From contig CAKQJE010000012.1 of NCBI GenBank assembly GCA_934247225.1, positions 15,691 to 79,690 of the forward strand: a stretch of DNA of 64,000 bases, read 5' to 3'. Of this stretch, positions 1 to 8,169 are shown piece by piece. How positions within the stretch are numbered: position 1 is the first letter of the stretch; the number at the start of each line of letters is the position of its first letter. This DNA is from an uncultured Clostridia bacterium (GTDB lineage: Bacteria; Bacillota; Clostridia; Christensenellales; Borkfalkiaceae). The notes below the pieces were generated by a model that had not been told where the DNA came from, made no database searches, and was given only the letters and a program-made list of their open reading frames with translations. The translations under genes were made by a program, and so were the position numbers.

Positions 1-339
1 ATCAACGCCGCCGCAAAAACCGCGAAAGGCAACGTCGTTTTTATAACCGACAAATCCATTTGCTCGGTTTCGATAGACATTAACGTCAGATGCGTTTATA
101 CCGAAGAATACGGTATAGCGTCGGTAGAGGAGCTTAAAGGCTTCATTATGGGTCTCGTTGCGGGCAACAGCGATATCGAGGGAATTTTCATCGACGGTAT
201 TTTAAGAATAGGTCATTGCAGGCTCGATGAACTCGAAGATCTCTTTACCGCTATCAAAAAGGTCGACGGAGTTAAATTCGAAATGACCGTCAGCGCTGAA
301 AAGGCAGACCTTCCGAAATTTATGCTCGAATACGTTTAA
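1..339 (+). CDS. Small clostridial P-loop-ATPase-like protein, C-terminal part (5' truncated by window edge)
   Basis: The frame is open from base 1 and encodes 112 residues before TAA at 337-339, so the start lies outside the window. The visible part begins INAAAKTAKGNVVF and continues with an EEYGI segment and the stretch GLVAGNSDIEGIFIDGIL. This resembles, from memory, a conserved Clostridia protein of about 190 residues sometimes annotated as a PilT-like or P-loop ATPase, whose Walker A motif would lie in the missing N-terminus. No catalytic motif is visible here, so the function is unproven. A strong terminator follows directly. Confidence 0.55.
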   Translation: MNAAAKTAKGNVVFITDKSICSVSIDINVRCVYTEEYGIASVEELKGFIMGLVAGNSDIEGIFIDGILRIGHCRLDELEDLFTAIKKVDGVKFEMTVSAEKADLPKFMLEYV

Positions 340-358
340 TATTCAAAAGTAATTAAAG

Positions 359-393
359 CGGAATTTTCGGGTCGACCGAAAATTCCGTTTTTT
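359..393 (+). terminator. Intrinsic terminator
   Basis: A perfect 12-bp stem (359-370 with 376-387) encloses a 5-nt loop and is followed by six T residues. It ends the transcript of the partial first gene. Confidence 0.85.
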
Positions 394-444
394 ATGTATG
401 TCGCGGCAGAGTAAAAAACTTGTCGGGCATAAAAGGAAACTAAA

Positions 445-1182
445 ATGGAAAAAGAAAAGAAAAATTTAACGGCGGGTGCATCGACGGACGCTCCCGAAAA
501 AAACAGCGAACAAGCGCAGAGCGTAAAGATTTATCCCGACATCGCTTTCAACAAGAAAGAACGCCGCAAATCTCTTATTTACGGCGCGCTTTTAGTCGTT
601 TTGATGGGCGGTATGGGCGCAAGCATATTTATTCAGGGCTTAAACAATCCTGAAACAGGCACGATGGGTTATCTTATGGGCGCGATAATGCTTATTTTCG
701 TGGTGATATTCTTGTCGATGATTCCTTCGTCGTTCAAACAATACCCCGTGGACGGCAAACCGCTTATTGAAATTTACCCTAAGGAAATAGTTATAAACGG
801 CGAACGCAAGAAAATCTCGGATGTTTTAGAGGTAAGGCTCACGATAGCTCTCGATTCCGTCGGCAACAAGGAAGAAAACGAGAAATTCGTCAATTCGCTT
901 TTAGACAAAGAACCCGAAAACCATATCACGGGCAATATCGATTTTGCCGTTAAGCATATCGGCAAGAAAGGCGAAACGTCCAAAACGCTTTACACGACCG
1001 TTGCTGACTCTTACGAGGCTCTCATCGCGTTGTATCAGGCGGGAATCAAGCATTACAGCATAGTGTATTCCTTAAAGAAAATCGCCAAAGCTTCCCGTTA
1101 CAACTTAGGCGAAACTTTAACGGAAGACGGAACAAAACTTTCCGAACTCTCCAAAAAAGACAGAATGAAACAACTGTTCTGA
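445..1182 (+). CDS. Hypothetical two-helix membrane protein
   Basis: This 245-residue protein has a charged cytoplasmic-looking N-terminus of about 43 residues, then two hydrophobic helices at about residues 44-67 and 75-96, then a soluble C-terminal domain of about 145 residues. The architecture recalls bacterial-PH-like membrane proteins: two helices followed by a beta-rich region beginning KPLIEIYPKEIVINGERKKI. I cannot assign a family with confidence. The start follows an AAAGGA ribosome binding site at 431-437. It is flanked by terminators on both sides, so it is probably monocistronic. Confidence 0.7.
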   Translation: MEKEKKNLTAGASTDAPEKNSEQAQSVKIYPDIAFNKKERRKSLIYGALLVVLMGGMGASIFIQGLNNPETGTMGYLMGAIMLIFVVIFLSMIPSSFKQYPVDGKPLIEIYPKEIVINGERKKISDVLEVRLTIALDSVGNKEENEKFVNSLLDKEPENHITGNIDFAVKHIGKKGETSKTLYTTVADSYEALIALYQAGIKHYSIVYSLKKIAKASRYNLGETLTEDGTKLSELSKKDRMKQLF

Positions 1183-1204
1183 AAAAAAATTATAAAATAT
1201 ACTG

Positions 1205-1232
1205 AAAAGCGGCTTAAAATGCCGCTTTTTAT
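1205..1232 (+). terminator. Intrinsic terminator
   Basis: A 9-bp stem (AAAAGCGGC 1205-1213 with 1221-1229) encloses a 7-nt AT-rich loop and ends in a T tract. It closes the 445-1182 gene. Confidence 0.8.
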
Positions 1233-1315
1233 TTGACTTTTTTTACGTCGGGGAGTATAATCTACGGGTATGAATAGTATGAAAAGTATAACAAAACTTG
1301 CGTGGGGTGACGGAT

Positions 1316-1555
1316 ATGCCTAAGGGTAAACAAATTCTCGCTAAAAATGCGGAAAAACGAGTTTTCGGTACGGCAAAAGTCGGAGAAAAAGGGCAGATAG
1401 TTATCCCTAAGGAAGCGAGAGAAGCTTTCGGAATTTCTTCGGGGGACACGATGCTCATCTTCGGCGACGTTTCGTGCGGAATAGTAATCACAAAACTCGA
1501 CGTTTTAAACAAAACGGCAGACGAAATCATAGAAAAAATAAAGGAAAACAAGTAA
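1316..1555 (+). CDS. SpoVT/AbrB-type DNA-binding protein
   Basis: This 79-residue protein contains the swapped-hairpin AbrB motif: KVGEKGQIVIPKEAREAFG followed by SSGDTMLIFGD. This is the canonical DNA-binding fold of AbrB/SpoVT/MazE proteins. The open frame extends upstream to a TTG at 1298. I chose ATG 1316 because a GGGGTG ribosome binding site lies 6-7 nt before it, and the upstream residues match nothing. The stop is 2 nt before the next gene's ATG, so the two are co-transcribed and probably translationally coupled. A role as regulator of the PLP enzyme downstream is inference from the arrangement. Confidence 0.85.
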   Translation: MPKGKQILAKNAEKRVFGTAKVGEKGQIVIPKEAREAFGISSGDTMLIFGDVSCGIVITKLDVLNKTADEIIEKIKENK

Positions 1556-1557
1556 AA

Positions 1558-2838
1558 ATGAACATACTTAACGCTTATAAGGAACTCGGAATTTCGGACG
1601 AGGTTTATTCTTTCGGCGAGCAAATTCTCGATTCTTTAAAGGAAAGATTTGAAAAAATAGACAAAATCGCGGAGTATAACCAGTGCAAGGTTCTTTCCGC
1701 TATGAAGAAAAACAGGGTAGACGCCGCGTGTTTCGCCGCTTCCACGGGATACGGTTATAACGACCTCGGAAGAGACAAAATCGAAAAGGTTTACGCCGAC
1801 ACCTTTCACACCGAAGCCGCGCTCGTCCGCCCGCAGATTGTTTGCGGAACCCACGCTTTAACGGTCGCGCTTTCGGCAAATCTCCTCCCCGGGGACGAGC
1901 TTTTGTCCCCCGTCGGCAAGCCTTACGACACGCTCGAAGAGGTTATCGGCATAAGGGAAAGCAAATGCTCGTTGAAAGAGTACGGCGTTTCGTATAAACA
2001 GGTCGATCTTCTTCCCGACGGTACGTTCGATTACGACAATATCGCCCGCGCTATCGGCGAAAAAACCAAACTCGTAACCATTCAGAGAAGCAAAGGCTAT
2101 CAGACCCGCCCGACTTTTTCGGTTAAACAGATAGGCGAGCTTATAGCTTTTGTCAAGAAAATAAAACCCCACGTAATCGTTATGGTAGATAACTGTTACG
2201 GCGAATTCGTAGAGGAAATCGAGCCGTCGGACGTCGGTGCGGATATGACGGTCGGCTCGCTCATCAAAAACCCGGGCGGCGGCTTGGCTCCCGTCGGCGG
2301 GTATATCTGCGGCACGCGGGAATGTGTGGACAGATGTGCATACAGGCTTTCGGCTCCGGGACTCGGACAGGAAGTCGGTGCGAGCCTCGGCGTTATGCAG
2401 AGTTTTTATCAGGGATTTTTCCTTGCGCCCACCGTCGTTGCGGGCGCGGAAAAAGGCGCGATTTTTGCCGCCGAAGTTTATGAAAGGCTTGGTTTCAAGG
2501 TATTCCCTTCGGCGAAAGAGGAACGCCACGATATAATTCAGGCCGTCGAACTCGGCAGCAAAGAGGGTATGATAGCGTTCTGCAAGGGCATTCAGGCTTC
2601 CGCACCCGTAGACAGCTACGTAACGCCTATCCCGTGGGAAATGCCGGGGTATGAGAGCGAAGTCATCATGGCTGCGGGCGCATTCATTCAAGGTTCGTCC
2701 ATAGAGCTTTCCGCCGACGGACCGATCAGAGAACCTTATGCGGTATTCTTCCAGGGCGGCTTGACCTGGTACCACGCGAAAATCGGCATACTCACTTCCT
2801 TGCAGGAAATGCTTAACGCAAATCTCGTAAAGCTTTAA
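1558..2838 (+). CDS. Methionine gamma-lyase family protein (PLP-dependent, YnbB/aluminium-resistance family)
   Basis: The 426-residue protein matches the Met_gamma_lyase family (YnbB type) of fold-type I PLP enzymes. It carries FHTEAALVRPQIVCGTHAL near residue 85, the VMVDNCYGEF segment of the PLP-pyridine-binding Asp region, and the GSLIKNPGGGLAPVGGYI segment, whose Lys in SLIKNPGG is the expected Schiff-base lysine. Length is normal for the family. Despite the name, the physiological substrate of this group is not settled. The start is ATG 1558, 2 nt after the AbrB-type regulator. An in-frame extension back to 1474 overlaps that gene in another frame and was rejected. Confidence 0.88.
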   Translation: MNILNAYKELGISDEVYSFGEQILDSLKERFEKIDKIAEYNQCKVLSAMKKNRVDAACFAASTGYGYNDLGRDKIEKVYADTFHTEAALVRPQIVCGTHALTVALSANLLPGDELLSPVGKPYDTLEEVIGIRESKCSLKEYGVSYKQVDLLPDGTFDYDNIARAIGEKTKLVTIQRSKGYQTRPTFSVKQIGELIAFVKKIKPHVIVMVDNCYGEFVEEIEPSDVGADMTVGSLIKNPGGGLAPVGGYICGTRECVDRCAYRLSAPGLGQEVGASLGVMQSFYQGFFLAPTVVAGAEKGAIFAAEVYERLGFKVFPSAKEERHDIIQAVELGSKEGMIAFCKGIQASAPVDSYVTPIPWEMPGYESEVIMAAGAFIQGSSIELSADGPIREPYAVFFQGGLTWYHAKIGILTSLQEMLNANLVKL

Positions 2839-2926
2839 AGACTAACGTGCGGCAATCGAATTTCGATTTAACGTAAGTCCCGCAAAATTTTAATATACAA
2901 TAATATATAATGGAGAACAAAAGATA

Positions 2927-3847
2927 ATGTGGTTTATTCTTGCGCTTATCGCGCTTGTTTGTTGGAGCGGATCCGATCTGTTTTCGAAAATCGGTTCCAA
3001 ACCCGACGATAAATTCAGTGAGTGGAAAATGGTTGTTGCGGTAGGTCTCGTAATGGGCGTTCACGCGATCGTCGAAATAGTATTTTTCAAAGTGCCGTTT
3101 TCTTTCGAAGCGATGTGGAAGTATCTTCCCGCTTCCTTGTGCTATATATCCTCGATGTTTATCGGGTACATAGGTTTAAGATATATCGAGCTTTCCATTT
3201 CCTCGCCGATATGCAACACGTCGGGAGCGGTGGCTTCTCTTTTCCTTATTATATTCTTCACGGACAGAGCGGGTATCGAGGGGCAGACTCAGCTTGTTAT
3301 GACTATAATAGGTATAGTCGTGTGCGCGCTCGGCGTAACAGGACTCGGCTTTGCCGAAATGAGCGAGGACGACGAGATAAGGGCGCGCAGACAAGAGACG
3401 GCGAACGTAAAATACAGCAAAAGCTGGATCGCGCTTGCTATCCCCGTGATATATTGCTTTATCGACGCGGCGGGAACCGTTGCCGACTCTTTTATTCTCG
3501 ACGTGCTTGACGAGGACGTTGCGAACGTTGCTTACGAGCTTACCTTCCTTCTTTGCGGAATAGTCGCCGCCGTATACGCGTTTATAATAAAGAAAGACAA
3601 ACCGACGGTCAAGCGCGAAGCTCCGAAACTTATCGGGGCGATCAGCGAAACGGCGGGGCAGTTCGCATATATTTCCGCAATTGCGGCTAACACCGTAGCC
3701 GCCGCGCCTATCATTTCGTGCTATTGCGTGCTTTCGGTTGTGTGGAGCGCGATATTCCTTAAAGAAAGGTTGTCGTGGAAGCATTATGCAGCGATAGCCG
3801 TAACGGTCGTCGGCATCGCGCTTCTCGGAATTTTCGGCGGAGAATAA
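2927..3847 (+). CDS. EamA/DMT-superfamily transporter
   Basis: This 306-residue integral membrane protein has about ten hydrophobic helices. It shows the internal duplication typical of drug/metabolite transporters, beginning MWFILALIALVCWSGSDLF. The second half opens with a cytoplasmic loop (EDDEIRARRQET) followed by five helices. The final helices contain SAIFLKERLSWKHYAAIAV, the conserved EamA C-terminal signature (F-L-x-E-x-L). The substrate cannot be inferred. ATG 2927 is preceded by GGAGAA. It lies 13 nt upstream of a lipoprotein gene and is probably co-transcribed with it. Confidence 0.85.
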   Translation: MWFILALIALVCWSGSDLFSKIGSKPDDKFSEWKMVVAVGLVMGVHAIVEIVFFKVPFSFEAMWKYLPASLCYISSMFIGYIGLRYIELSISSPICNTSGAVASLFLIIFFTDRAGIEGQTQLVMTIIGIVVCALGVTGLGFAEMSEDDEIRARRQETANVKYSKSWIALAIPVIYCFIDAAGTVADSFILDVLDEDVANVAYELTFLLCGIVAAVYAFIIKKDKPTVKREAPKLIGAISETAGQFAYISAIAANTVAAAPIISCYCVLSVVWSAIFLKERLSWKHYAAIAVTVVGIALLGIFGGE

Positions 3848-3859
3848 GAGGTTGATTTT

Positions 3860-4252
3860 ATGGTTAAAAAATTAACGGCGACGTTTTTCGCCTTTCTTGT
3901 TTTAGCTTTTACTTTCGGCTGCGCGTCGAGCGTGGGCGTAAAGGAGACTAATTACAAAAAAGACGGTAAAAGCGTTATAATGGTTTCTTATAAAAAACTG
4001 AACGCGAAAAAAAACTACGAGATAGCCGTAGGAGAGGGCGAAAGAGTAGCCGTTGAAATCGAAATCGTGAGCGAGAGCGGAAGTCTTGCGCTTTCTATCG
4101 GTCGTGTAGGCTATCTTGCGGATTACGGCGGAAATAATCTCGAAACGGGAAGTTTCACCGTTTATTTAAACGAAGCGGGTACTTACGATATGATATTTTC
4201 AGCGAAAGACCACGCGGGAAGTTTCAAAGCGACAAGTTATACAATAAAATAA
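3860..4252 (+). CDS. Small secreted lipoprotein of unknown function
   Basis: This 130-residue protein has a type II signal peptide: the basic start MVKK, a hydrophobic core, and the lipobox TFGC with Cys at residue 21. The mature part is about 110 residues and beta-rich, including EIEIVSESGSLALSIGRVGY and a C-terminal segment ending KATSYTIK. I do not recognise a domain. It is likely anchored on the outer face of the membrane. It sits 13 nt after the EamA-type transporter gene and is closed by a strong terminator. Confidence 0.8.
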   Translation: MVKKLTATFFAFLVLAFTFGCASSVGVKETNYKKDGKSVIMVSYKKLNAKKNYEIAVGEGERVAVEIEIVSESGSLALSIGRVGYLADYGGNNLETGSFTVYLNEAGTYDMIFSAKDHAGSFKATSYTIK

Positions 4253-4260
4253 ACAAGTGA

Positions 4261-4303
4261 AGCGGCTTCGGCGAAAAATTATTTTTCGCCGAAGCCGCTT
4301 TTT
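4261..4303 (+). terminator. Strong intrinsic terminator
   Basis: A perfect 18-bp stem (4261-4278 with 4282-4299) with a 3-nt loop is followed by T residues. It separates the lipoprotein transcript from the heat-shock operon. Confidence 0.9.
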
Positions 4304-4398
4304 CAGTGTAAAATTCAATAAAATTCCGCATAATAACTAAGTAAATCCGCCGCAGAACCGCCCTCGAAAAAAATTTAAAAAAATTTGTCTCAAAACGC

Positions 4399-4427
4399 TT
4401 GACAAACGGTTTTTAACGATATATAAT
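4399..4427 (+). promoter_or_regulatory. Sigma-A promoter of the hrcA operon
   Basis: A consensus -35 TTGACA (4399-4404) and -10 TATAAT (4422-4427) are separated by exactly 17 nt. The CIRCE operator lies directly downstream, at about the transcription start. Confidence 0.92.
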
Positions 4428-4436
4428 GAGGGCGAG

Positions 4437-4463
4437 TTAGCACTTAAAGCTAATGAGTGCTAA
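4437..4463 (+). promoter_or_regulatory. CIRCE operator (HrcA binding site)
   Basis: The inverted repeat TTAGCACTT-N9-GAGTGCTAA matches the CIRCE consensus (TTAGCACTC-N9-GAGTGCTAA) with one change in the left arm. It begins 9 nt after the -10 box and precedes hrcA. HrcA is therefore expected to repress its own operon and release it on heat shock. Confidence 0.95.
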
Positions 4464-4490
4464 CATTCAAAGATAAGGAGTGCCAAAGAT

Positions 4491-5513
4491 ATGGGTCTGT
4501 CGGACAGGAAGAAAAAAATACTTCAATACGTCGTTGACGATTATATCGAAACGGCTGTTCCCGTATCGTCGAAAAGTTTAACCGAGCGGCATTTGAAGAA
4601 CATCAGTTCCGCAACGGTAAGGAACGAACTTTCGGCGCTCGAAGAACTCGGTTATCTTACGCAGCTCCACACCTCGTCGGGGAGAGTTCCCTCGGCGGAG
4701 GCTTACAAGCTTTACGTAAGCGACCTTATGGTTAAAGATAAACTTTCCGTAAAGGAGCTCGACTATATCAAGAAAATCTTTCTCGATAAAGCCGACAATC
4801 TGGAAGAGGTTATCAAAAACACCACGAAGGTAATAAGCGAGCTGACTTCTTACACGTCGGTAGGTATTCAGAGTCACGACTTATCGGAGAAAATAGTAAG
4901 CATAAAGCTTATCAGGTTCAAACCCGACAGCGCGCTCGTCATAATCGTTACCGAGATGAGGCTTTTAAAGGACAACTTCATCGACATACCCGAAAATATG
5001 ACGGACGATCAACTGAAAGACGCCGAAAAAGTTCTCGACAATATGTGCAAAAACAAAACGTTCAACGAGATATGCGATTTGAAGCCCGAAATGGAAGACG
5101 GTTTTATGGGTTACAAGAACATATTCGTAAACGTAGTCGAGGCGTTGAAAGCTTATATGACGACCACGGGCGAGGATGTGGTTACGGCGGGCGAGGATAA
5201 AATTCTCGACCACCCCGAGTACGCCGATATCAATAAGATAAAGGATTTCCTCTCTGTGGTTACGAGCAAGGATAAAGTTATGACTTTGCTTACCGAAGAC
5301 AATCGGGATATAAAAATCAACGTCAAAATCGGCGCGGACGGTTACGACGAAATTCCCAAAGAATGTTCGCTCGTCACCGCAACGTACTCCGCAAACGGAA
5401 CGAAGCTCGGAACCTACGGCGTTATAGGTCCTATCAGAATGGATTATCAAAAAGTCGTAGCCGTGCTTGAAAACGTCGGGAAAATACTTGAAAGCATAAT
5501 AACGAACAGGTAG
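4491..5513 (+). CDS. hrcA: Heat-inducible transcription repressor HrcA
   Basis: The 340-residue protein has the HrcA winged-helix N-terminus (LSDRKKKILQYVVDDYIETA, then AVPVSSKSLTERH and SSATVRNELSALEELGYL) and the following LHTSSGRVPSAEAYKLYV motif. The central and C-terminal parts correspond to the GAF-like dimerisation region, ending with GPIRMDYQKVVAVLENV. Length matches the family. It is first in the hrcA-grpE-dnaK-dnaJ operon, 16 nt before grpE, and sits under the CIRCE operator. It is known to sense chaperone load through GroE. The gene looks intact. ATG 4491 follows an AAGGAG site. Confidence 0.97.
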   Translation: MGLSDRKKKILQYVVDDYIETAVPVSSKSLTERHLKNISSATVRNELSALEELGYLTQLHTSSGRVPSAEAYKLYVSDLMVKDKLSVKELDYIKKIFLDKADNLEEVIKNTTKVISELTSYTSVGIQSHDLSEKIVSIKLIRFKPDSALVIIVTEMRLLKDNFIDIPENMTDDQLKDAEKVLDNMCKNKTFNEICDLKPEMEDGFMGYKNIFVNVVEALKAYMTTTGEDVVTAGEDKILDHPEYADINKIKDFLSVVTSKDKVMTLLTEDNRDIKINVKIGADGYDEIPKECSLVTATYSANGTKLGTYGVIGPIRMDYQKVVAVLENVGKILESIITNR

Positions 5514-5529
5514 GAGGCGAACGAAAAAA

Positions 5530-6153
5530 ATGTCGCAACACGGAAAAAAACATCACGAAAACAATAAAGACGAGGAGAAACGCGAAAATCCTGTTCCCGA
5601 ACAGGAAGAAGAGATAGAATCCGAAGCGGACGAAATCGACAAGATGACGGAAGCCGAGGCAAAAGAACTTTTACGTAAATCCGAATCGAACGTTCTTAAG
5701 CTCCGAGCCGAAATAGAAAATCTAAAAAAAGAAAACGAAGAAACGAAAAACGACTATTTAAGAGCCAGAGCCGATTGCGAGAACGTGCGTAAGCATAAAC
5801 ACGAAGAAGTGCGCGCGGCGTTCGACGACGGCAGGGTTACCGCGATAGAAAAGATATTGCCGATAGGCGACAGTTTGGACTGGGCGCTTAAGATGCAGCT
5901 GGATGACAACACGAAAGACGGAATAGAGAAGCTTTTGAAAAAGTATCACGAAACGCTTTCCGCGCTCGGCGTAATCGAGTTTTCGCCCGAGGTCGGAAGC
6001 AAATTCGACCCAAGCACCGCAAACGCGGTTATGACCGTTCCGAAGGAAACCGAAGAGGACGAACCCGAGACGGTAAAACAGGTTTACGGCAGGGGCTATA
6101 AGCTCGGCGAAAAGATTATGAGATACGCTCAGGTATCCGTAATCAAAGAATAA
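5530..6153 (+). CDS. grpE: Nucleotide exchange factor GrpE
   Basis: The 207-residue GrpE has a highly charged N-terminal coiled coil (about residues 1-110, rich in Glu and Lys) and a C-terminal beta domain with the family signature KVLKKGYK-like GRGYKLGEKIMRYAQVSV. It accelerates ADP release from DnaK. The first 40 residues are more acidic and low-complexity than in most homologues. It lies between hrcA (16 nt gap) and dnaK (35 nt gap), consistent with one polycistron. AGGAGG precedes the ATG at a slightly long spacing. Confidence 0.95.
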   Translation: MSQHGKKHHENNKDEEKRENPVPEQEEEIESEADEIDKMTEAEAKELLRKSESNVLKLRAEIENLKKENEETKNDYLRARADCENVRKHKHEEVRAAFDDGRVTAIEKILPIGDSLDWALKMQLDDNTKDGIEKLLKKYHETLSALGVIEFSPEVGSKFDPSTANAVMTVPKETEEDEPETVKQVYGRGYKLGEKIMRYAQVSVIKE

Positions 6154-6188
6154 ATAAGGAATTTAACTTAAAAAAGGAGATAAATATT

Positions 6189-8006
6189 ATGAGTAAAGTA
6201 ATCGGTATAGATTTAGGAACAACGAACTCTTGCGTAGCCGTTATGGAAGGCGGCGAACCGGTAGTTATAGCAAACGCGGAAGGATCGAGAACGACTCCTT
6301 CGGTAGTAGGTTTCCAGAAAGACGGAGAAAGACTTGTCGGTCAGATCGCTAAACGTCAGGCTGTTGCCAACAGCGACAGGACGGTTATCTCGATCAAGAG
6401 ACATATGGGCAGCGATTATAAAGTCAATATCGACGGAAAACAGTATTCCCCGCAGGAAATTTCCGCTATGATCCTCGCAAAACTTAAAAAGGACGCCGAA
6501 AGTTATCTCGGCGAACCCGTAAAGGACGCGGTAATAACTTGCCCCGCATACTTCACGGACAGCCAGAGACAGGCAACCAAGGACGCGGGCAAAATCGCGG
6601 GTCTTAACGTACTTCGTATCATAAACGAACCTACGGCTGCGGCTCTTGCTTACGGTCTCGATAAAGATAAAAAATCGCATAAAGTTATGATTTACGACCT
6701 CGGCGGCGGTACGTTCGACGTCTCCATCCTCGATATCGGCGACGGAGTATTCGAAGTTCTCGCAACCAACGGTAACTGTATGCTCGGCGGCGACGATTTC
6801 GATAAGAGAATTATGGATTACGTCGTGGACGATTTTAAATCGAAAGAGGGTATTGACCTTTCCAAAGATAAAATGGCGATGCAGAGAATCAAGGAAGCTG
6901 CCGAAAAAGCAAAGATCGAACTTTCCAGCATGAGTTCGACCAACATCAACCTTCCGTTCATAACCGCGGACGCCAACGGTCCTAAGCATTTGGACGTAAC
7001 GCTTACCAAAGATAAATTCGACACTATGACGGGCGACCTCGTAGAATCGACCAAAGCTCCTATGCGTCAGGCAATGAAAGACGCGGGTCTTAGCTATAAC
7101 GATATCGACAAAGTCATTCTTGTCGGCGGTTCGACCCGTATCCCCGCGGTCGTTGAAGCCGTTAAATGCGAAACGGGCAAAGAACCGTTCAAAGGCATCA
7201 ACCCCGACGAATGCGTCGCTATCGGCGCGGCTATTCAGGGCGGCGTTTTAACGGGCGAAGTCAAGGACGTACTTCTTCTCGACGTAACTCCGTTGTCTCT
7301 CGGTATCGAAACGCTCGGCGGCGTGTTCACGAAACTTATCGAAAAGAACACCACGATTCCCGTTAAGAAATCTCAGGTATTCTCGACGGCGGCGGATAAC
7401 CAATCCGAAGTTACCATTCACGTTCTTCAAGGCGAAAGGCAGTTCGCGAAAGACAACAAGACTTTGGGTCAGTTCAATCTTTCGGGTATCGCTCCCGCTC
7501 CGAGAGGAATTCCTCAGATCGAAGTTACTTTCGATATCGACGCGAACGGTATCGTTCATGTAACCGCAAAGGATCTCGGAACTCAGAAAGCCGCGGATAT
7601 AACGATAACATCGTCCACCAATCTTTCGGAAGAAGACATTCAAAAAGCCGTTAAGGAAGCCGAAATGTACGAAGCCGAAGATAAGAAGAGAAAGGAAGCG
7701 GTCGAAAACAAGAACAAGCTCGACAGCCTTATCTTCCAGGTCGAAAAAACCGTTAAAGATAGCGGCGACAAGCTCACCGAAGAGGATAAAACCACCGTTG
7801 AAAACGCGGTTAAAGAAGCCAAAGAAGCTCTTAATTCGGAAGATAACGACAGAATCGTCGCGGCTACCGAAAAGCTTTCCAAAGATATCGAACCGGTATT
7901 CACCAAGCTTTATCAGCAGGCGACCGCTAACGCTCAGGGCGGAGCTAACCCGGGTGCGGGCGCAGGTTCGGGCGACGACGGCGACACGGAATTCCATCAG
8001 AACTGA
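6189..8006 (+). CDS. dnaK: Molecular chaperone DnaK (Hsp70)
   Basis: The 605-residue protein shows all Hsp70 signatures: IGIDLGTTNSCVAVMEGG at the N-terminus, YDLGGGTFDVSIL near residue 160, and VILVGGSTRIPAV near residue 310. These are followed by the linker DVLLLDVTPLSLGIET, the substrate-binding beta domain and a helical lid. The C-terminus is Gly/Ala-rich and ends GDTEFHQN rather than the common DVVDAEYE-type tail. It is the core ATP-dependent chaperone, working with the GrpE and DnaJ encoded next to it. It has a strong AAAGGAG ribosome binding site. Confidence 0.98.
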   Translation: MSKVIGIDLGTTNSCVAVMEGGEPVVIANAEGSRTTPSVVGFQKDGERLVGQIAKRQAVANSDRTVISIKRHMGSDYKVNIDGKQYSPQEISAMILAKLKKDAESYLGEPVKDAVITCPAYFTDSQRQATKDAGKIAGLNVLRIINEPTAAALAYGLDKDKKSHKVMIYDLGGGTFDVSILDIGDGVFEVLATNGNCMLGGDDFDKRIMDYVVDDFKSKEGIDLSKDKMAMQRIKEAAEKAKIELSSMSSTNINLPFITADANGPKHLDVTLTKDKFDTMTGDLVESTKAPMRQAMKDAGLSYNDIDKVILVGGSTRIPAVVEAVKCETGKEPFKGINPDECVAIGAAIQGGVLTGEVKDVLLLDVTPLSLGIETLGGVFTKLIEKNTTIPVKKSQVFSTAADNQSEVTIHVLQGERQFAKDNKTLGQFNLSGIAPAPRGIPQIEVTFDIDANGIVHVTAKDLGTQKAADITITSSTNLSEEDIQKAVKEAEMYEAEDKKRKEAVENKNKLDSLIFQVEKTVKDSGDKLTEEDKTTVENAVKEAKEALNSEDNDRIVAATEKLSKDIEPVFTKLYQQATANAQGGANPGAGAGSGDDGDTEFHQN

Positions 8007-8119
8007 TTTTAACGAAAATGGTTTCGGCTTAAAAACCGCAACAAACGGGTAAATAAACCGATAAATAAGTAACAAAATAAGCAATTTTGCAAACGATTGC
8101 ATAACGATTGTAAAGGCGG

Positions 8120-8145
8120 CGCGGGCGGACGGAAGTCCGCCCGCG
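8120..8145 (+). other. GC-rich hairpin between dnaK and dnaJ
   Basis: A perfect 11-bp stem (CGCGGGCGGAC 8120-8130 with 8135-8145) with a GGAA loop sits 25 nt before dnaJ. There is no T tract, so it is not a typical terminator. It could be an mRNA processing or stability element that sets DnaK:DnaJ ratios. That role is inference. Confidence 0.6.
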
Positions 8146-8169
8146 TCAAAGACATAAATAAGGAAAAAT

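Noticed and set aside
1298..1315. Upstream TTG start for the AbrB-type protein
   Set aside because: It would place the ribosome binding site inside the coding sequence. ATG 1316 fits better.
4437..4463. CIRCE mismatch as a sign of lost heat-shock control
   Set aside because: One change in the left arm is within normal variation for functional CIRCE sites.
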